This document shows, one piece after another, positions 55,541 through 64,000 of a stretch of DNA of 64,000 nt. The notes below the pieces were generated by a model. That model was given only the letters and a program-made list of their open reading frames with translations. It was not told the origin of the DNA and searched no databases. The position numbers and the translations under genes are program-made. The DNA comes from Bacteroidales bacterium (GTDB taxonomy: Bacteria; Bacteroidota; Bacteroidia; Bacteroidales; Muribaculaceae). Location: the NCBI GenBank assembly GCA_022009815.1, contig CP091725.1, forward strand, positions 1,302,001 to 1,366,000. The letters run 5' to 3'. Position 1 is the first letter of the stretch; each line of letters starts with the position of its first letter.

Positions 55541-57565
55541 CGCGTTGTTTTCACTTTGCGGGTGATGCGGATTGTGTTAGAAGAATAGTCAATCTCCACT
55601 TTTCCCAACCTGCTCAGCACCGACTGTCCGAGCAATATCGGAGCATTCTGAGTCTTCACGACAGTTGCCTTTACATTGTTCATGTCGAGGCCTCCGAAAT
55701 TGACATTGCGGAGATTGACCACCGACCCCTCTATAATGTCGCCGCTTGCGGTCAGATAACTTGATGAACCCATAAAGTCCTTGTCGCTTAGATAGTTGTT
55801 CTTATACATAAACGCCGCTTCCACCGCCGATATCGTGACGTTGGCAGCGCCTGTGTCAAACACAAAATGCAACGGCAACCCGTTGATGCTGCATTTCACC
55901 TTGAACACACCGCTTTCCTTCGTCATCGGCACTTCTACGGTCTGATCCGTGTATTCGGCATTTTCCTCCTCCATTTTCAGTTGTTTTGACTTCAGCCGTT
56001 CCACGACCTTTGTAGCCGTCCATACTGCGTATCGAGTTCATGTCAGAATCGTTTTCAAGCAGAGTCAAGCGGAGAAAACCTTTGTCGACCGATTGGTTCA
56101 GGAAGTCGACCGCTTTCTGCTTGTCGCCAAACATAGCATAGTAGCAGGCAACGTTGTATAAAACCATAGATTCCGCATCCTTTCCGATTTCAGCAATCAG
56201 CGCCTCCGCCTCGTCGGTCCTGCCAAGATAGCCAAGAAGCATAATGCTCGGTGATGCAGAATCGGGGACGGTGTCCATTTCAACAGCCTGCTTGAAATCG
56301 GCTATGGCTTTGTCCTTATCGCCCAGATTCCAATAATGGCGTCCACGGAAGTAATAAGAAATCACCATCGGTTGCAAGGTTATAGCCGTGTCATAATCGT
56401 CGGCAGCCTCGTTGGTTTTCCCCAGGTGGTCGCGCGTAAAGCCCCGATAACAGTATGCGTCGGCTCTTTCCGGTTCCGCATCGAGATAGATGGACAATGC
56501 GCGGTCGGCGTCTTCCCATCGTCGTGCCTTAAAATAAGCCATTGCTTTGCTGTACAAGCCGTCGGTGTCGGTAGAGTCCATCTGTATTGCCCGGTCGGCG
56601 AAATCGAGCGCCATCTTCAAGTTGTCGGCATCAGAATATGCAGCCGACAGCCTCTGTGCCGCCCCTGCCGACGGCTCTATGTCAAACGACTTGTTGAAAA
56701 ACTCCAAAGCCTCCGTCATATTGCCGCGTTTCTCATAGGTTGCGCCTATAATGAACGGCCACAACGAATTGTTGGGGTCTTTCTTCGCCTGTATTTTCAT
56801 TTTCGAGCAAAGCACCACCGATGCCGAATCGGCAAGAGTGTTGACACAATCAAGCGCGCCCCCGTCGGTAATGTCGATAGAAAAGGCAGAGACCACATCG
56901 TCGGTCGCCTCGCTCCAACGTTTTTGGTTGATATAGGTATATGCACGCAGCGAGTAGCTCTGCGCGTTGCTATTGTCAAGTTTCACGGCATAATTATAAT
57001 GCTCTATAGCCTTGTCGTAGTCTTTGCGGGCATCGGCATTGCGTCCAAGACACAACCAGCCGAGAGGGTTGCCAGGCTCAAGCTCCGTTATCTTCTTTGC
57101 GTCAGCGTCAGCGAGTTCGTATTGAAATTGTTCAAAATAGATTTGCGCACGCGAGTTCAGATAGTCCACGTCCTTAGGGTCGAGATTTATGGCCTCGGAG
57201 ATGTCGGCGAGAGCCAAGTCTTGCTGTCCAAGACCTGAATATGCGCTTGACCGTAAGTTGAAAGCCACTCCTCTGCTCTCCTTGTCCTTTTTTGGCAAAT
57301 ATTGGATTGCCTTGTCGCTGTTTGTCAGCATCGAGCCATAATCATCGACTGTTGTGTAGGCAATAGCCATCCACAAATAGGCATAGCCGTTTTTGGCATC
57401 GTCAGCCAACTCTTTGTTCAAGCAGTCGACGGCAGTCTGATAGTCTTGATTCTGAAACGCCTCGTATGCCTTCTGCATGTTGAACGTCTCCGCCTGCTTG
57501 TTTGCTGCCAAAAGTGTTTGCACTGCGCACAGCAGCGCAAACACCAATACACCGAATCTTCTCAT
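55537..57565 (-). CDS. TPR-repeat protein fused to retropepsin-like aspartyl protease, one frameshift
   Basis: About 676 aa. Signal peptide MRRFGVLVFALLCAVQTLLA, then a dozen TPRs across residues 25-510 (RVAFNLRSSAYSGLG-type, AIEHYNYAVKLDNSNAQSYS, DADRALSIYLDAEPERA, NVACYYAMFGDKQKAVDFLN). At 56006-56010 a G too many breaks YK/VVERLKSKQ. The C-terminal 140 residues are a single-chain clan AA domain: LPLHFVFDTGAANVTIS (active-site DTGA), ILLGQSVLSRLGKVEIDY (ILG turn). Probably a periplasmic dimeric protease with a TPR docking arm. Starts 2 nt after the upstream small ORF stop. Confidence 0.85.
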
Positions 57566-57567
57566 TT

Positions 57568-57735
57568 CTATTTCTTTTTAAAAGTTGCACCTATTATTGC
57601 ATTTCCTATCTTGCGCTCCAATCCCTGACGGGTTGTTGGAATGCCTGTCTTGCGGGCAATCGAGCGTTTGACATTCGTCACGCCCAGAGCCCGTTTCCAA
57701 GAGAACGTGACATTGAGTCCTGGTAATATTTTCAT
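57568..57735 (-). CDS. Small conserved basic protein (55 aa)
   Basis: Starts at 57735 (MKILPGLNVTFSWKRALGVTNV), ends KRSIARKTGIPTTRQGLERK then a basic tail FKKK; too short for usual gene calls. The pattern of W-K-R-A-x-G, K-x-x-I-A-R-x-T-G-I-P-T-T-R-x-G resembles a group of small Bacteroidetes proteins (phage/ICE-associated and chromosomal). Packed between queC (21-nt gap) and the TPR gene (2-nt gap), so it is translated in the operon. Function unknown. Confidence 0.7.
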   Translation of the reverse strand: MKILPGLNVTFSWKRALGVTNVKRSIARKTGIPTTRQGLERKIGNAIIGATFKKK

Positions 57736-57756
57736 AGCATTAAAAACTGAAATTAA

Positions 57757-58416
57757 TTATTCCTCGTATTCCGTAGGGTCTTCAATCCCGGCGTCGTGGA
57801 GCGCCTCGATGCGCTCACGGCACGTGCCGCATTTGCCGCAATGCTTCTCTCCGCCCTTGTAGCACGAATAGGTCTCGGCATAGTTCAGACCGAGCCGCGC
57901 GCCGTGGCGGGCAATCTCAGTCTTCGACACGTTGGTGTAGGGAGCCATGACCGTGATGCCGTCGTAGGTTCCGGCACTCATTGCCGACGACATGGCGCGC
58001 ACAAACGCCGGGCGGCAGTCGGGATATATGGCATGGTCGCCCGCATGGTTTGCAATCATCACGTGGCTCAGCCCGCGGCTCTCGGCCAGTCCGCACGCCA
58101 CAGCGAGCATTATGCCGTTGCGGAACGGAACCACCGTGGATTTCATATTCTCGTCGTCGTAGTTTCCTTCGGGTATCGCTTCCGCGCCCTCGAGCAGCGA
58201 ACTTTTGAAATACTTAGCCATAAAATCCAAAGGAATCACGATATGCTCTATGCCCAGACGCTCGCAGTGCATCCGGGCGAACTCGATTTCGCGACGGTTG
58301 TGGTTTGAGCCGTAGTCGAAAGTCACGGCAAGGGCAATGTTGGCACGGAATTCGTAGAGCAGCGTCACGGAGTCCATTCCTCCCGACAGCACAATGATTG
58401 AATCTTTCTCGTCCAT
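57757..58416 (-). CDS. queC: 7-cyano-7-deazaguanine synthase
   Basis: 219 aa. PP-loop VLSGGMDSVTLLYEF, TFDYGSNHNRREIEF, PFRNGIMLAVA, APYTNVSKTEIARHG and the zinc-binding C-terminus SCYKGGEKHCGKCGTCRER identify QueC, which makes preQ0 for queuosine. Follows queF by 3 nt. Starts MDEKDS, slightly short N-terminus but complete. Confidence 0.95.
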   Translation of the reverse strand: MDEKDSIIVLSGGMDSVTLLYEFRANIALAVTFDYGSNHNRREIEFARMHCERLGIEHIVIPLDFMAKYFKSSLLEGAEAIPEGNYDDENMKSTVVPFRNGIMLAVACGLAESRGLSHVMIANHAGDHAIYPDCRPAFVRAMSSAMSAGTYDGITVMAPYTNVSKTEIARHGARLGLNYAETYSCYKGGEKHCGKCGTCRERIEALHDAGIEDPTEYEE

Positions 58417-58419
58417 CGT

Positions 58420-58893
58420 TTAAAAATTTTCTGTGAAATTAGCCAGCAACCTTGCCTTGCGCATCTCCTCATGCTCCTCGTCGGCATAGTTGGCAAAAGG
58501 GAGGATTGAGATTCCGCCACGTGGCATGAAGATGCCCTTCACCTCAAGGTAGCGTGGATTCATCAGTTTCACCAAATCCTTCATTATTATGTTTACGCAG
58601 TCCTCGTGGAAATCGCCGTGGTTGCGGAAACTGAAAAGATACAGTTTCAGACTCTTGCTCTCGACCATGTCTTCGCGCGGAATGTAGTTGATGATGATTT
58701 TTCCGAAATCCGGCTGTCCGGTCTTTGGGCACAGGCTCGTGAATTCCGGGCATGTGAACGTGACCAGATATTCATTCTCGGGATGCTTGTTTTTGAACGA
58801 TTCAAGCACCTCGGGGTTGTACTGGTCGGAATATTTTGTGCCTTGGCATCCCAATAAAGTAACGCCTTGCAGCTCAGTTTCTGTTCTTGACAT
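58420..58893 (-). CDS. queF: PreQ1 synthase (NADPH-dependent nitrile reductase)
   Basis: 157 aa from the ATG at 58893 (MSRTETELQGV), chosen over a longer frame whose extra residues lie in the leader. VTFTCPEFTSLCPKTGQPDFG with the catalytic Cys, SKSLKLYLFSFRNHGDFHEDCVN and MPRGGISILPF are QueF hallmarks. Reduces preQ0 to preQ1. Its leader carries a hairpin (agccggc-tgat-gccggc) but no preQ1 riboswitch pattern that I can see. Confidence 0.95.
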   Translation of the reverse strand: MSRTETELQGVTLLGCQGTKYSDQYNPEVLESFKNKHPENEYLVTFTCPEFTSLCPKTGQPDFGKIIINYIPREDMVESKSLKLYLFSFRNHGDFHEDCVNIIMKDLVKLMNPRYLEVKGIFMPRGGISILPFANYADEEHEEMRKARLLANFTENF

Positions 58894-58966
58894 ATTGATT
58901 ATATGGTTTACAATTTGTGATATATTCAATCGAAAGGCCGGCATCAGCCGGCTCCGACTTCCTTTG

Positions 58967-58974
58967 CAAAACTA
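58967..58974 (-). promoter_or_regulatory. -7 box of queF operon
   Basis: TAGTTTTG on the minus strand, 74 nt upstream of the queF ATG. Confidence 0.5.
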
Positions 58975-59028
58975 CCAATAAATTACGAATATAGCAACTG
59001 TTGCCAAGTCTATGTCTTGAAAAATGTG

Positions 59029-59036
59029 TACTTTTG
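59029..59036 (+). promoter_or_regulatory. -7 box of POT gene
   Basis: TACTTTTG, 46 nt before the ATG at 59082; divergent from the queF promoter. Confidence 0.5.
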
Positions 59037-59081
59037 CAGAATAATCGCCGTGCGGCGACAACAATCAAAAAGATAGACTAT

Positions 59082-60582
59082 ATGAAAAAAGCGAATGCCG
59101 GACACCCGAAAGGGCTCTATGTGCTGTTTCTGACGGAAATGTGGGAACGGTTCAGTTACTATGGAATGAGGGCAATGTTTGTGCTCTATATGGTTAAGTG
59201 CCTGTCGCTTGCCAAGGAAGACGCCTCCCAGATTTATGGCAACTACACCGGATTGGTGTATCTGACGCCTCTGCTCGGCGGCTATCTTGCCGACCGCTTC
59301 TGGGGCAACCGCCGGTCGATTCTTCTCGGCTCGGCAGTGATGGCTCTCGGACAGTTTCTTATGTTTGTCAGCGCGTGCATCTACACCTCGCCGACGGCTT
59401 ATTGGCTTATGTTTGCCGGACTCGGGCTGCTGATTCTCGGAAATGGTTTCTTCAAGCCCAACATCTCGACAATGGTCGGCGACCTCTATGCGAAAAACGA
59501 TTCGCGCCGCGACTCCGCATACACAATCTTCTATATGGGCGTCAATGTTGGTGCGATGATCGCTCCGCTTTGGTGCGGATTCGTGAGCAATGGCGAGAGC
59601 CCCGAAGGATTCAAGTGGAGCTTCCTGTCGGCAGCGGTGGGAATGCTTATCGGAGGCTTGGTGTTCTACTTCTTCAAAGACCGCTATCTGCATTCGCCCG
59701 AAGGCAAGCCGCTGGGTGTGAAACCGGAGAAAAAACCGGAGAAAAAACAGGGCGAGGCAAATAAGCGTCCGGCATGGTTTTCGGCGGCGATGGCAGTGCT
59801 GTGTGTGGCTTTGTTCGCGGCGTTCTATGTTGGCGGAAGCGACATTATCGGCGCGGCGATATATTCAGTGTCGATCACCATTCCGGTGATGATAATCACC
59901 GACGGCTCGCTCACGACAATCGAGCGCAAGCGCATCGGCGTGATTTATGCCATCACCTTCTTCGTGATATTCTTCTGGGCGGCATACGAGCAGTCGGGCG
60001 CGTCGCTCACGTTCTTTGCCGACGAGCAGACCGACCGCAACATTCTCGGATGGGAGATGCCAGCATCCTACTTCCAGTCGTTCAACCCGATTTTCATCGT
60101 GTTGCTCGTGCCGGTGTTCAACATTCTTTGGGATTTCCTCCGCCGCCACGGAAAGGAGCCTGCCGCCACAATGAAGCAAGCCATCGGATTGGCGTTGCTC
60201 GGTGTGGGCTATCTTGTGATTGCTTTCGGTGTCGACAATCTGGATCCGGCGGTGAAAGTGAGCATTATGTGGCTCACGACGCTGTATTTCATGCAGACTC
60301 TCGGCGAGCTTTGCCTGGAGCCTATCGGACTCTCAATCGTAAACCGCCTGTCGCCTGCGCGGTTCTCATCGTTGCTGATGGGTGTGTGGTGTCTGAGCTC
60401 TGCCGCAGCCAACAAGCTTGCCGGCGTGCTTAGCGGACTGTATCCAGCCGACGGAAAGATAACGTCGTTTAGGCTATCAGATTGCCGATTTGAGCGACTT
60501 CTTCATGATATTCGTATGGATGAGTTTCGCTGCGGCGATAGTTCTCGCATTGTTGTCAAAACGCTTGGAAAAATTGATGTGA
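59082..60582 (+). CDS. POT/PTR2-family peptide transporter, late frameshift
   Basis: About 500 aa from MKKANAGHPKGLYVL. FLTEMWERFSYYGMRAMFVLY and FYMGVNVGAMIAPLWCG are PTR2 signatures; helices throughout, with a KPEKKPEKKQGE loop near 215. The T-run at 60468-60470 lacks bases: the continuing frame gives LGYQIADLSDFFMIFVWMS and ends at 60582. Proton-driven di/tripeptide uptake. Without the repair it would appear fused to the next MFS gene, which is not real. Confidence 0.88.
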
Positions 60583-61739
60583 TGAGACAGAATTCAGTCA
60601 CGTTTCTTTACTTGCTTCTCGGCTCGCTCACGGCGTTCGGCCCGTTGGTGACCGACATGTATCTGCCGGCGTTGCCGGCAATGACCGAATGTTTCCACAC
60701 CTCGATGCCGATGGTGCAGCTGGGTTTGACATTCAGTATGATAGGTCTCGCCGCCGGACAGCTTCTGTTCGGGCCATTGAGCGACAAGTACGGCCGCCGT
60801 CCGCTGCTGCTCGTCTCGATGGCGGTGTTTATCCTTTCAACCATAGGCTGTATATTCTCGCCCACAATACATTGGTTTGTGGCATTGCGGCTTCTGCAGG
60901 GCATCGGTGCGTCGGGAGGCATCGTGATTTCGCGGTCTGTCGCCGCCGACAAGTTCTCGGGGCGCGAGCTTGCAAAGGCAATGGCGATTATCGGAGCCAT
61001 CAATGGAATAGCACCTGTTGCTGCGCCTGTAGCCGGCGGATTCTTCACTGACATCATCGGTTGGCAGGGCATATTCATCATCCTGCTGTGCATTGGCTTC
61101 ATCCTGCTTGCCGCCGAGGTGGCATATCGCGAGACGCTGCCTGCCGCACGGCGTTCCGACGAGGGGCTGAAGCGGTTGGCGCTCAATTTTGGCAAGGTGC
61201 TTGGTAACAAGAAGTTTCTGTTTTATGTGTTGCAGTTTGGATGCGCCAGCGGAGTGCTTTTCGGCAACATCGCCTCCTCGCCGTTTATCATGCAGCAGCA
61301 CTATGGCTTCTCTCCGCTTGTCTTCAGCGCGTTTTTTGCCGTCAATTCGGTCGCTATCGGCATTGCCGCGGCGTTGTCGGTCAAGTTCCGTCGCACGGAG
61401 AGCGCCACGTTTTACGGGAGTCTGCTGATGGTGGCGTTCTCTGCCGCTGAATTTGCGGCACTCGCACTGTCGGCGCCGTTCTGGGTATACGAGACGCTGC
61501 TGTTTGCCATACTCTTCTCGCTTGGGTTGACATTTACGTCGACCACCACGCTTGCCATGAATCTTGCGCGCGACAATGCAGGCACGGCTTCAGCCGTGTT
61601 CGGAGCCGCGGGATTTGCTTTTGGCGGACTTGTGTCGCCGTTGGTGGGGCTTGGCGATATGCTGACAACCACCGGAATAGTGTTTCTCGCCGGAAGCCTG
61701 CTCTCGTTCTTCTTCGCCGCATTTGCCACAAAAAAGTGA
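60582..61739 (+). CDS. Bcr/CflA-family drug efflux MFS transporter
   Basis: 385 aa, 12 membrane helices. TDMYLPALPAMTECF, GPLSDKYGRRPLLLVSM (MFS A motif) and RLLQGIGASGGIVISRSVAAD (C motif of drug exporters). ATG overlaps the POT stop (TGATG at 60580-60584), so the pair is co-translated: one importer and one exporter. Confidence 0.9.
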   Translation: MRQNSVTFLYLLLGSLTAFGPLVTDMYLPALPAMTECFHTSMPMVQLGLTFSMIGLAAGQLLFGPLSDKYGRRPLLLVSMAVFILSTIGCIFSPTIHWFVALRLLQGIGASGGIVISRSVAADKFSGRELAKAMAIIGAINGIAPVAAPVAGGFFTDIIGWQGIFIILLCIGFILLAAEVAYRETLPAARRSDEGLKRLALNFGKVLGNKKFLFYVLQFGCASGVLFGNIASSPFIMQQHYGFSPLVFSAFFAVNSVAIGIAAALSVKFRRTESATFYGSLLMVAFSAAEFAALALSAPFWVYETLLFAILFSLGLTFTSTTTLAMNLARDNAGTASAVFGAAGFAFGGLVSPLVGLGDMLTTTGIVFLAGSLLSFFFAAFATKK

Positions 61740-61760
61740 GTCGGCTCGCTTCGGTGGAGT

Positions 61761-61991
61761 GTGCGGCTTGAGGAAGGTGAAAGTTTCGAGATATTGCGCA
61801 GGGTGCGGTTGTGTGCGCCAATAGGATTTATTACGGCGTATGATGAATATGCCCGAGAGGCATTCCGCATGCATGGGCTGCGCTATCTGACCAAACCTTT
61901 GCAAATTGATGAACTGCGGGAGCTGGTGCAGGTGGTGTGCGACAGAATCGATCCGCCGCAACCGCATAGCCTACATCCGCAAGGTCTTTGA
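61761..61991 (+). pseudogene. Fragment of a LytTR-type response regulator receiver domain
   Basis: 76 codons: PIGFITAYDEYAREAFRMHGLRYLTKPLQI split as TAYDEYAREAF and RYLTKPLQIDEL, matching the end of a receiver domain (T/S-A-x-x-x-x-A, conserved K-P). The phospho-acceptor Asp half and the LytTR DNA-binding domain are absent. Starts 20 nt after the MFS gene without its own signals, so a relic. Confidence 0.6.
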
Positions 61992-62014
61992 CTGTTAGAA
62001 CGCCGCCGGAATAG

Positions 62015-62085
62015 GCTTGCACTCTGCGTGCCGGGTTACGGAATAGTGTCGTCGCTCCGCGACGATAGCTTGATAACGCTGTCGT
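62015..62085. repeat. Divergent copy of hairpin repeat E core
   Basis: gcgtgccgggttacggaa, tagtgtcgtcgc and the stem cgtcgc-tcc-gcgacg match repeat E; terminal hairpins are missing. The stretch 62086-62229 holds no gene. Confidence 0.55.
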
Positions 62086-62229
62086 AGCACATGTCGTGCC
62101 ATTTCCAGCGGCGCACATGCTGATATGCCGCCTTTATAATCCTCTCGTCAAGCAACCCTAATTCGTGCCGTTCTGATGTTTTTTTTGCAAAATTGTAAGT
62201 TTCAGTAAAACAATAGTTTAGCCAAATTT

Positions 62230-62312
62230 TCGGTGAATTGTGGCGATTTTGTTCGGTGAATTGTTGGGGTTTCGTTCGGTGAATTGTGGCGATTTGTTCG
62301 GTGAATTGTTGA
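62230..62312. repeat. Short tandem repeat, four units of 22-23 bp
   Basis: tcggtgaattgt starts at 62230, 62253, 62276 and 62298, alternating between two spacer versions (gtggcgat.. and gttggggt..). It lies just past the pfkB-like stop at 62318 (minus strand). Confidence 0.8.
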
Positions 62313-62317
62313 AAAAA

Positions 62318-63178
62318 TCACCGGTGTTTGGGCATTGCGCCATGTTTGGTGCATACGAAAGCCGCCACATCGACAGCCTTTTTATGGGCTTCGGCTATGG
62401 TTTCGCCTTTTACGAGCGAGGCGACAAAAGTGGCTGTAAACGAGTCGCCGGCGCCAACGGTGTCGACCACCTTGACTTTCGGTGTAGGCAAAAACGATGA
62501 CTCACCGTCGGCAGCGAACACGTAACTGCCGTTGGCTCCGCACGTAAGCACCACAAGTTTCAGGTTGTAGCTGTCGATAATCTGCCGGCATCGGGCCTCG
62601 TAGCCATCGTCGCCGAGATTCAGCATCGGTGTCAGCGTCTCGATTTCCTCATCGTTGAGTTTCAGTACGTTGGCTATGCGTAACGATTCTTCGATTATGT
62701 CTTTGCTATAGTAGTTTTGACGCAGGTTGATGTCAAACACCTTCAGACTGCCGTCGGGCATGGCGCGCAGAAAGGCATGGATGGCATCGTGCGACATCTT
62801 TGAGCGTTGAGCCAGCGTGCCGAAGCATGCGGCACTCGCTTCCTCGGCTATCTCCTTGAACGACCGGACAAAAGCAAGTTCGTCCCATGCCACATTTTCT
62901 GTTATCTCGTAATGCGGAATGCCGTTGGCGTCGATAGCGACGTTTACGGTCGACGTTGGCAAGTCGGAGTCAATCAGGATGTTGTCAAGGTCGAGTTTGA
63001 CAAGCATATCGTAAGTTTCAGCCCCGAGGCTGTCAAATCCGATTGCGCTTAATACGATGCCGTGCATACCGGCCTGCGATGCGTGGAATGCGAAATTTGC
63101 GGGAGCGCCCCCGAGTTGTTTTCCCTCGGGAAGCATATCCCACAATATCTCACCGATGCCTACGATGTAGTTCATCAT
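62318..63178 (-). CDS. PfkB-family carbohydrate kinase, fructokinase-like
   Basis: About 286 aa. GIGEILWDMLPEGKQLGGAPANFA (N-terminal PfkB motif) and DTVGAGDSFTATFVASL (C-terminal signature with catalytic Asp). WDELAF, DINLRQNYYS as in Bacteroidetes fructokinases. Start at 63178 or 63175; it overlaps the sirtuin stop (ATGA). Ends slightly short (AMPKHR), close to the tandem repeat. Confidence 0.88.
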   Translation of the reverse strand: MMNYIVGIGEILWDMLPEGKQLGGAPANFAFHASQAGMHGIVLSAIGFDSLGAETYDMLVKLDLDNILIDSDLPTSTVNVAIDANGIPHYEITENVAWDELAFVRSFKEIAEEASAACFGTLAQRSKMSHDAIHAFLRAMPDGSLKVFDINLRQNYYSKDIIEESLRIANVLKLNDEEIETLTPMLNLGDDGYEARCRQIIDSYNLKLVVLTCGANGSYVFAADGESSFLPTPKVKVVDTVGAGDSFTATFVASLVKGETIAEAHKKAVDVAAFVCTKHGAMPKHR

Positions 63179-63870
63179 TGGTTTTTAAGTTTTTTGATTA
63201 GTTCTCTGACGCCGACAGTCGCCGGTTCGGCTATCACCGTGACGTTGCCCACGCCCTCCGGAATTGCAGCCGGGCGAGGGTCGATATAGTAGATTGGCGC
63301 GTTCTTTGGCGCGTAGAAGAGCAGTCCGGCGGCAGGATAGACGTTGAGCGATGTGCCGATAACCACAAAGATGTCGGCCTCCTGGGCAATTTTCACAGCC
63401 GGGTCGAAGTTGGGCACAGCCTCTTGGAAGAACACGATGTGCGGTCGCACAGGGTCGCCATACTCGTCGCGCGTGTCGACTGATGTCTCAATGTTGTCGG
63501 GCGAGAGGGTGTATACGCGCTCCTCGTGGGTCATCGACCGCACTTTCATAAGTTCGCCGTGCAGGTGCAGCACGTGGCTGCTTCCAGCGCGTTCGTGCAG
63601 GTCGTCGACGTTTTGCGTGATGATTCTCACGTCGAAGTCCTTTTCAAGCTCTTTCAGGCCGAGGTGGGCGGCATTCGGCTTCTTGTCGAGCAGTTGCCGG
63701 CGCAGGTCGTTGTAGAACGAGTGGATAAGCGCCGGATTGCGCACGAAACCGTCGTGGCTCGCCACGTCCATCACAGGGTAGTTGTTCCACAAGCCGTCGG
63801 CGTCGCGGAATGTCGACAGTCCGCTCTCGGCGCTGATTCCAGCGCCGGTGAGAACGACTAACTTTTTCAT
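63175..63870 (-). CDS. SIR2-family NAD-dependent deacylase lacking the zinc cysteines
   Basis: 231 aa. VVLTGAGISAESGLSTFRD, ITQNVDDLHERAGSSHVLHLHGE (catalytic His), VIGTSLNVYPAAGLL and YYIDPRPA are sirtuin signatures. The segment where most sirtuins hold four zinc cysteines (SMTHEERVYTLSPDNIETS onward) has none, as in some Bacteroidetes members I recall. Overlaps the alkaline phosphatase stop and the PfkB start by a few bases each, so one tight operon. Confidence 0.9.
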   Translation of the reverse strand: MKKLVVLTGAGISAESGLSTFRDADGLWNNYPVMDVASHDGFVRNPALIHSFYNDLRRQLLDKKPNAAHLGLKELEKDFDVRIITQNVDDLHERAGSSHVLHLHGELMKVRSMTHEERVYTLSPDNIETSVDTRDEYGDPVRPHIVFFQEAVPNFDPAVKIAQEADIFVVIGTSLNVYPAAGLLFYAPKNAPIYYIDPRPAAIPEGVGNVTVIAEPATVGVRELIKKLKNQ

Positions 63871-64000
63871 TATTTTTCCTCCAGATTAAGAAGTTTGCGG
63901 AATCTCCGCGGAATTTCGATATTGTTGTTGATTTCCGAGAACAGCTCGCATCCTTTCCCACAGCAAACACCGGCACAGGGTTTCCCGTGTGGCTGTAGGT
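63870..64000 (-). CDS. Alkaline phosphatase C-terminal end, partial, one frameshift
   Basis: Only the last ~43 residues are in the window: TYSHTGNPVPVFAVGK then, after an indel near 63951, GCELFSEINNNIEIPRRFRK and LLNLEEK with stop at 63870-63872. SHTGxPVPVFAxG and N-x-x-I-P-R-R are the C-terminal hallmark of PhoA-type alkaline phosphatases (metal-binding His in HTG). Stop overlaps the sirtuin ATG (TAATG). Confidence 0.7.
   Translation of the reverse strand, partial: LQPHGKPCAGVCCGKGCELFSEINNNIEIPRRFRKLLNLEEK

Noticed and set aside
58893..58974. PreQ1 riboswitch in the queF leader
   Set aside because: Only a simple GC-rich hairpin is present; the conserved aptamer segments of known preQ1 classes are not visible.
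59001..61739. A 912-codon double transporter (POT fused to Bcr/CflA)
   Set aside because: The link is an out-of-frame read of the POT C-terminus. The correct frame gives a normal POT end at 60582, overlapping a normal ATG for the second transporter.
1..64000. tRNA or rRNA genes
   Set aside because: No cloverleaf or rRNA sequence recognised in any intergenic gap.

Overview
The window looks like a chromosomal segment of a gut-type Bacteroidales bacterium. Supporting this are Bacteroidetes promoters (TAnnTTTG at -7), secreted proteins ending in T9SS-like sorting tails, FISUMP and BspA-type leucine-rich repeat proteins, paired YD-repeat/RHS genes, META lipoproteins, and a GGGtGRT/NifU-like gene pair. 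GC near 50 percent and overall gene content suggest Muribaculaceae, but that family placement is inference.

Layout. 1-10.8 kb (minus strand): a polymorphic-toxin-like locus. It has a YD-repeat partner gene, an RHS protein whose C-terminal tip carries a metzincin-type zinc protease motif, and small secreted AT-rich ORFs on both sides, several overlapping by 4 nt. 10.9-19 kb: two DUF1573 proteins, meaB, a flippase-like membrane protein, a holin/M15 peptidase pair and two T9SS-type secreted proteins. 19-24.5 kb: rplS, a TPR protein, a secreted esterase and nhaA, embedded in unusual hairpin-rich intergenic repeats with a group II intron relic. 25.9-40.4 kb: mostly housekeeping (tsaE, a CobW-type GTPase, the GGGtGRT pair, proBA, trmB, an Mrp/ApbC ATPase, bcp, recA, proC). 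40.5-42.2 kb: a FISUMP protein followed by an IdeS/Mac-family cysteine protease. 42.5-45.3 kb: an AT-rich island with a Fic protein, a membrane-anchored unknown and a GIY-YIG/DUF4357 protein. 45.9-54.4 kb: an EamA transporter, a large choice-of-anchor protein, an FdtA-FdtA-FdtB sugar cluster, YitT and tdk. 54.5-58.9 kb: a six-gene operon running queF-queC-small ORF-TPR/aspartyl protease-M15 lipoprotein-monooxygenase. 59-64 kb: two MFS transporters, a receiver-domain relic, a PfkB kinase, a sirtuin and the end of an alkaline phosphatase.

Sequence quality: about twenty genes, including recA (twice), apbC, bcp, the Fic gene and cobW, are broken by one- or two-base indels, many in homopolymers, and restoring frame gives full-length family-like proteins. 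This is best read as residual indel error in the assembly. I therefore annotate such genes as one CDS across the shift and give the position. The most interesting biology is the RHS-metzincin locus, the IdeS-like protease operon, and the hairpin-array repeats.
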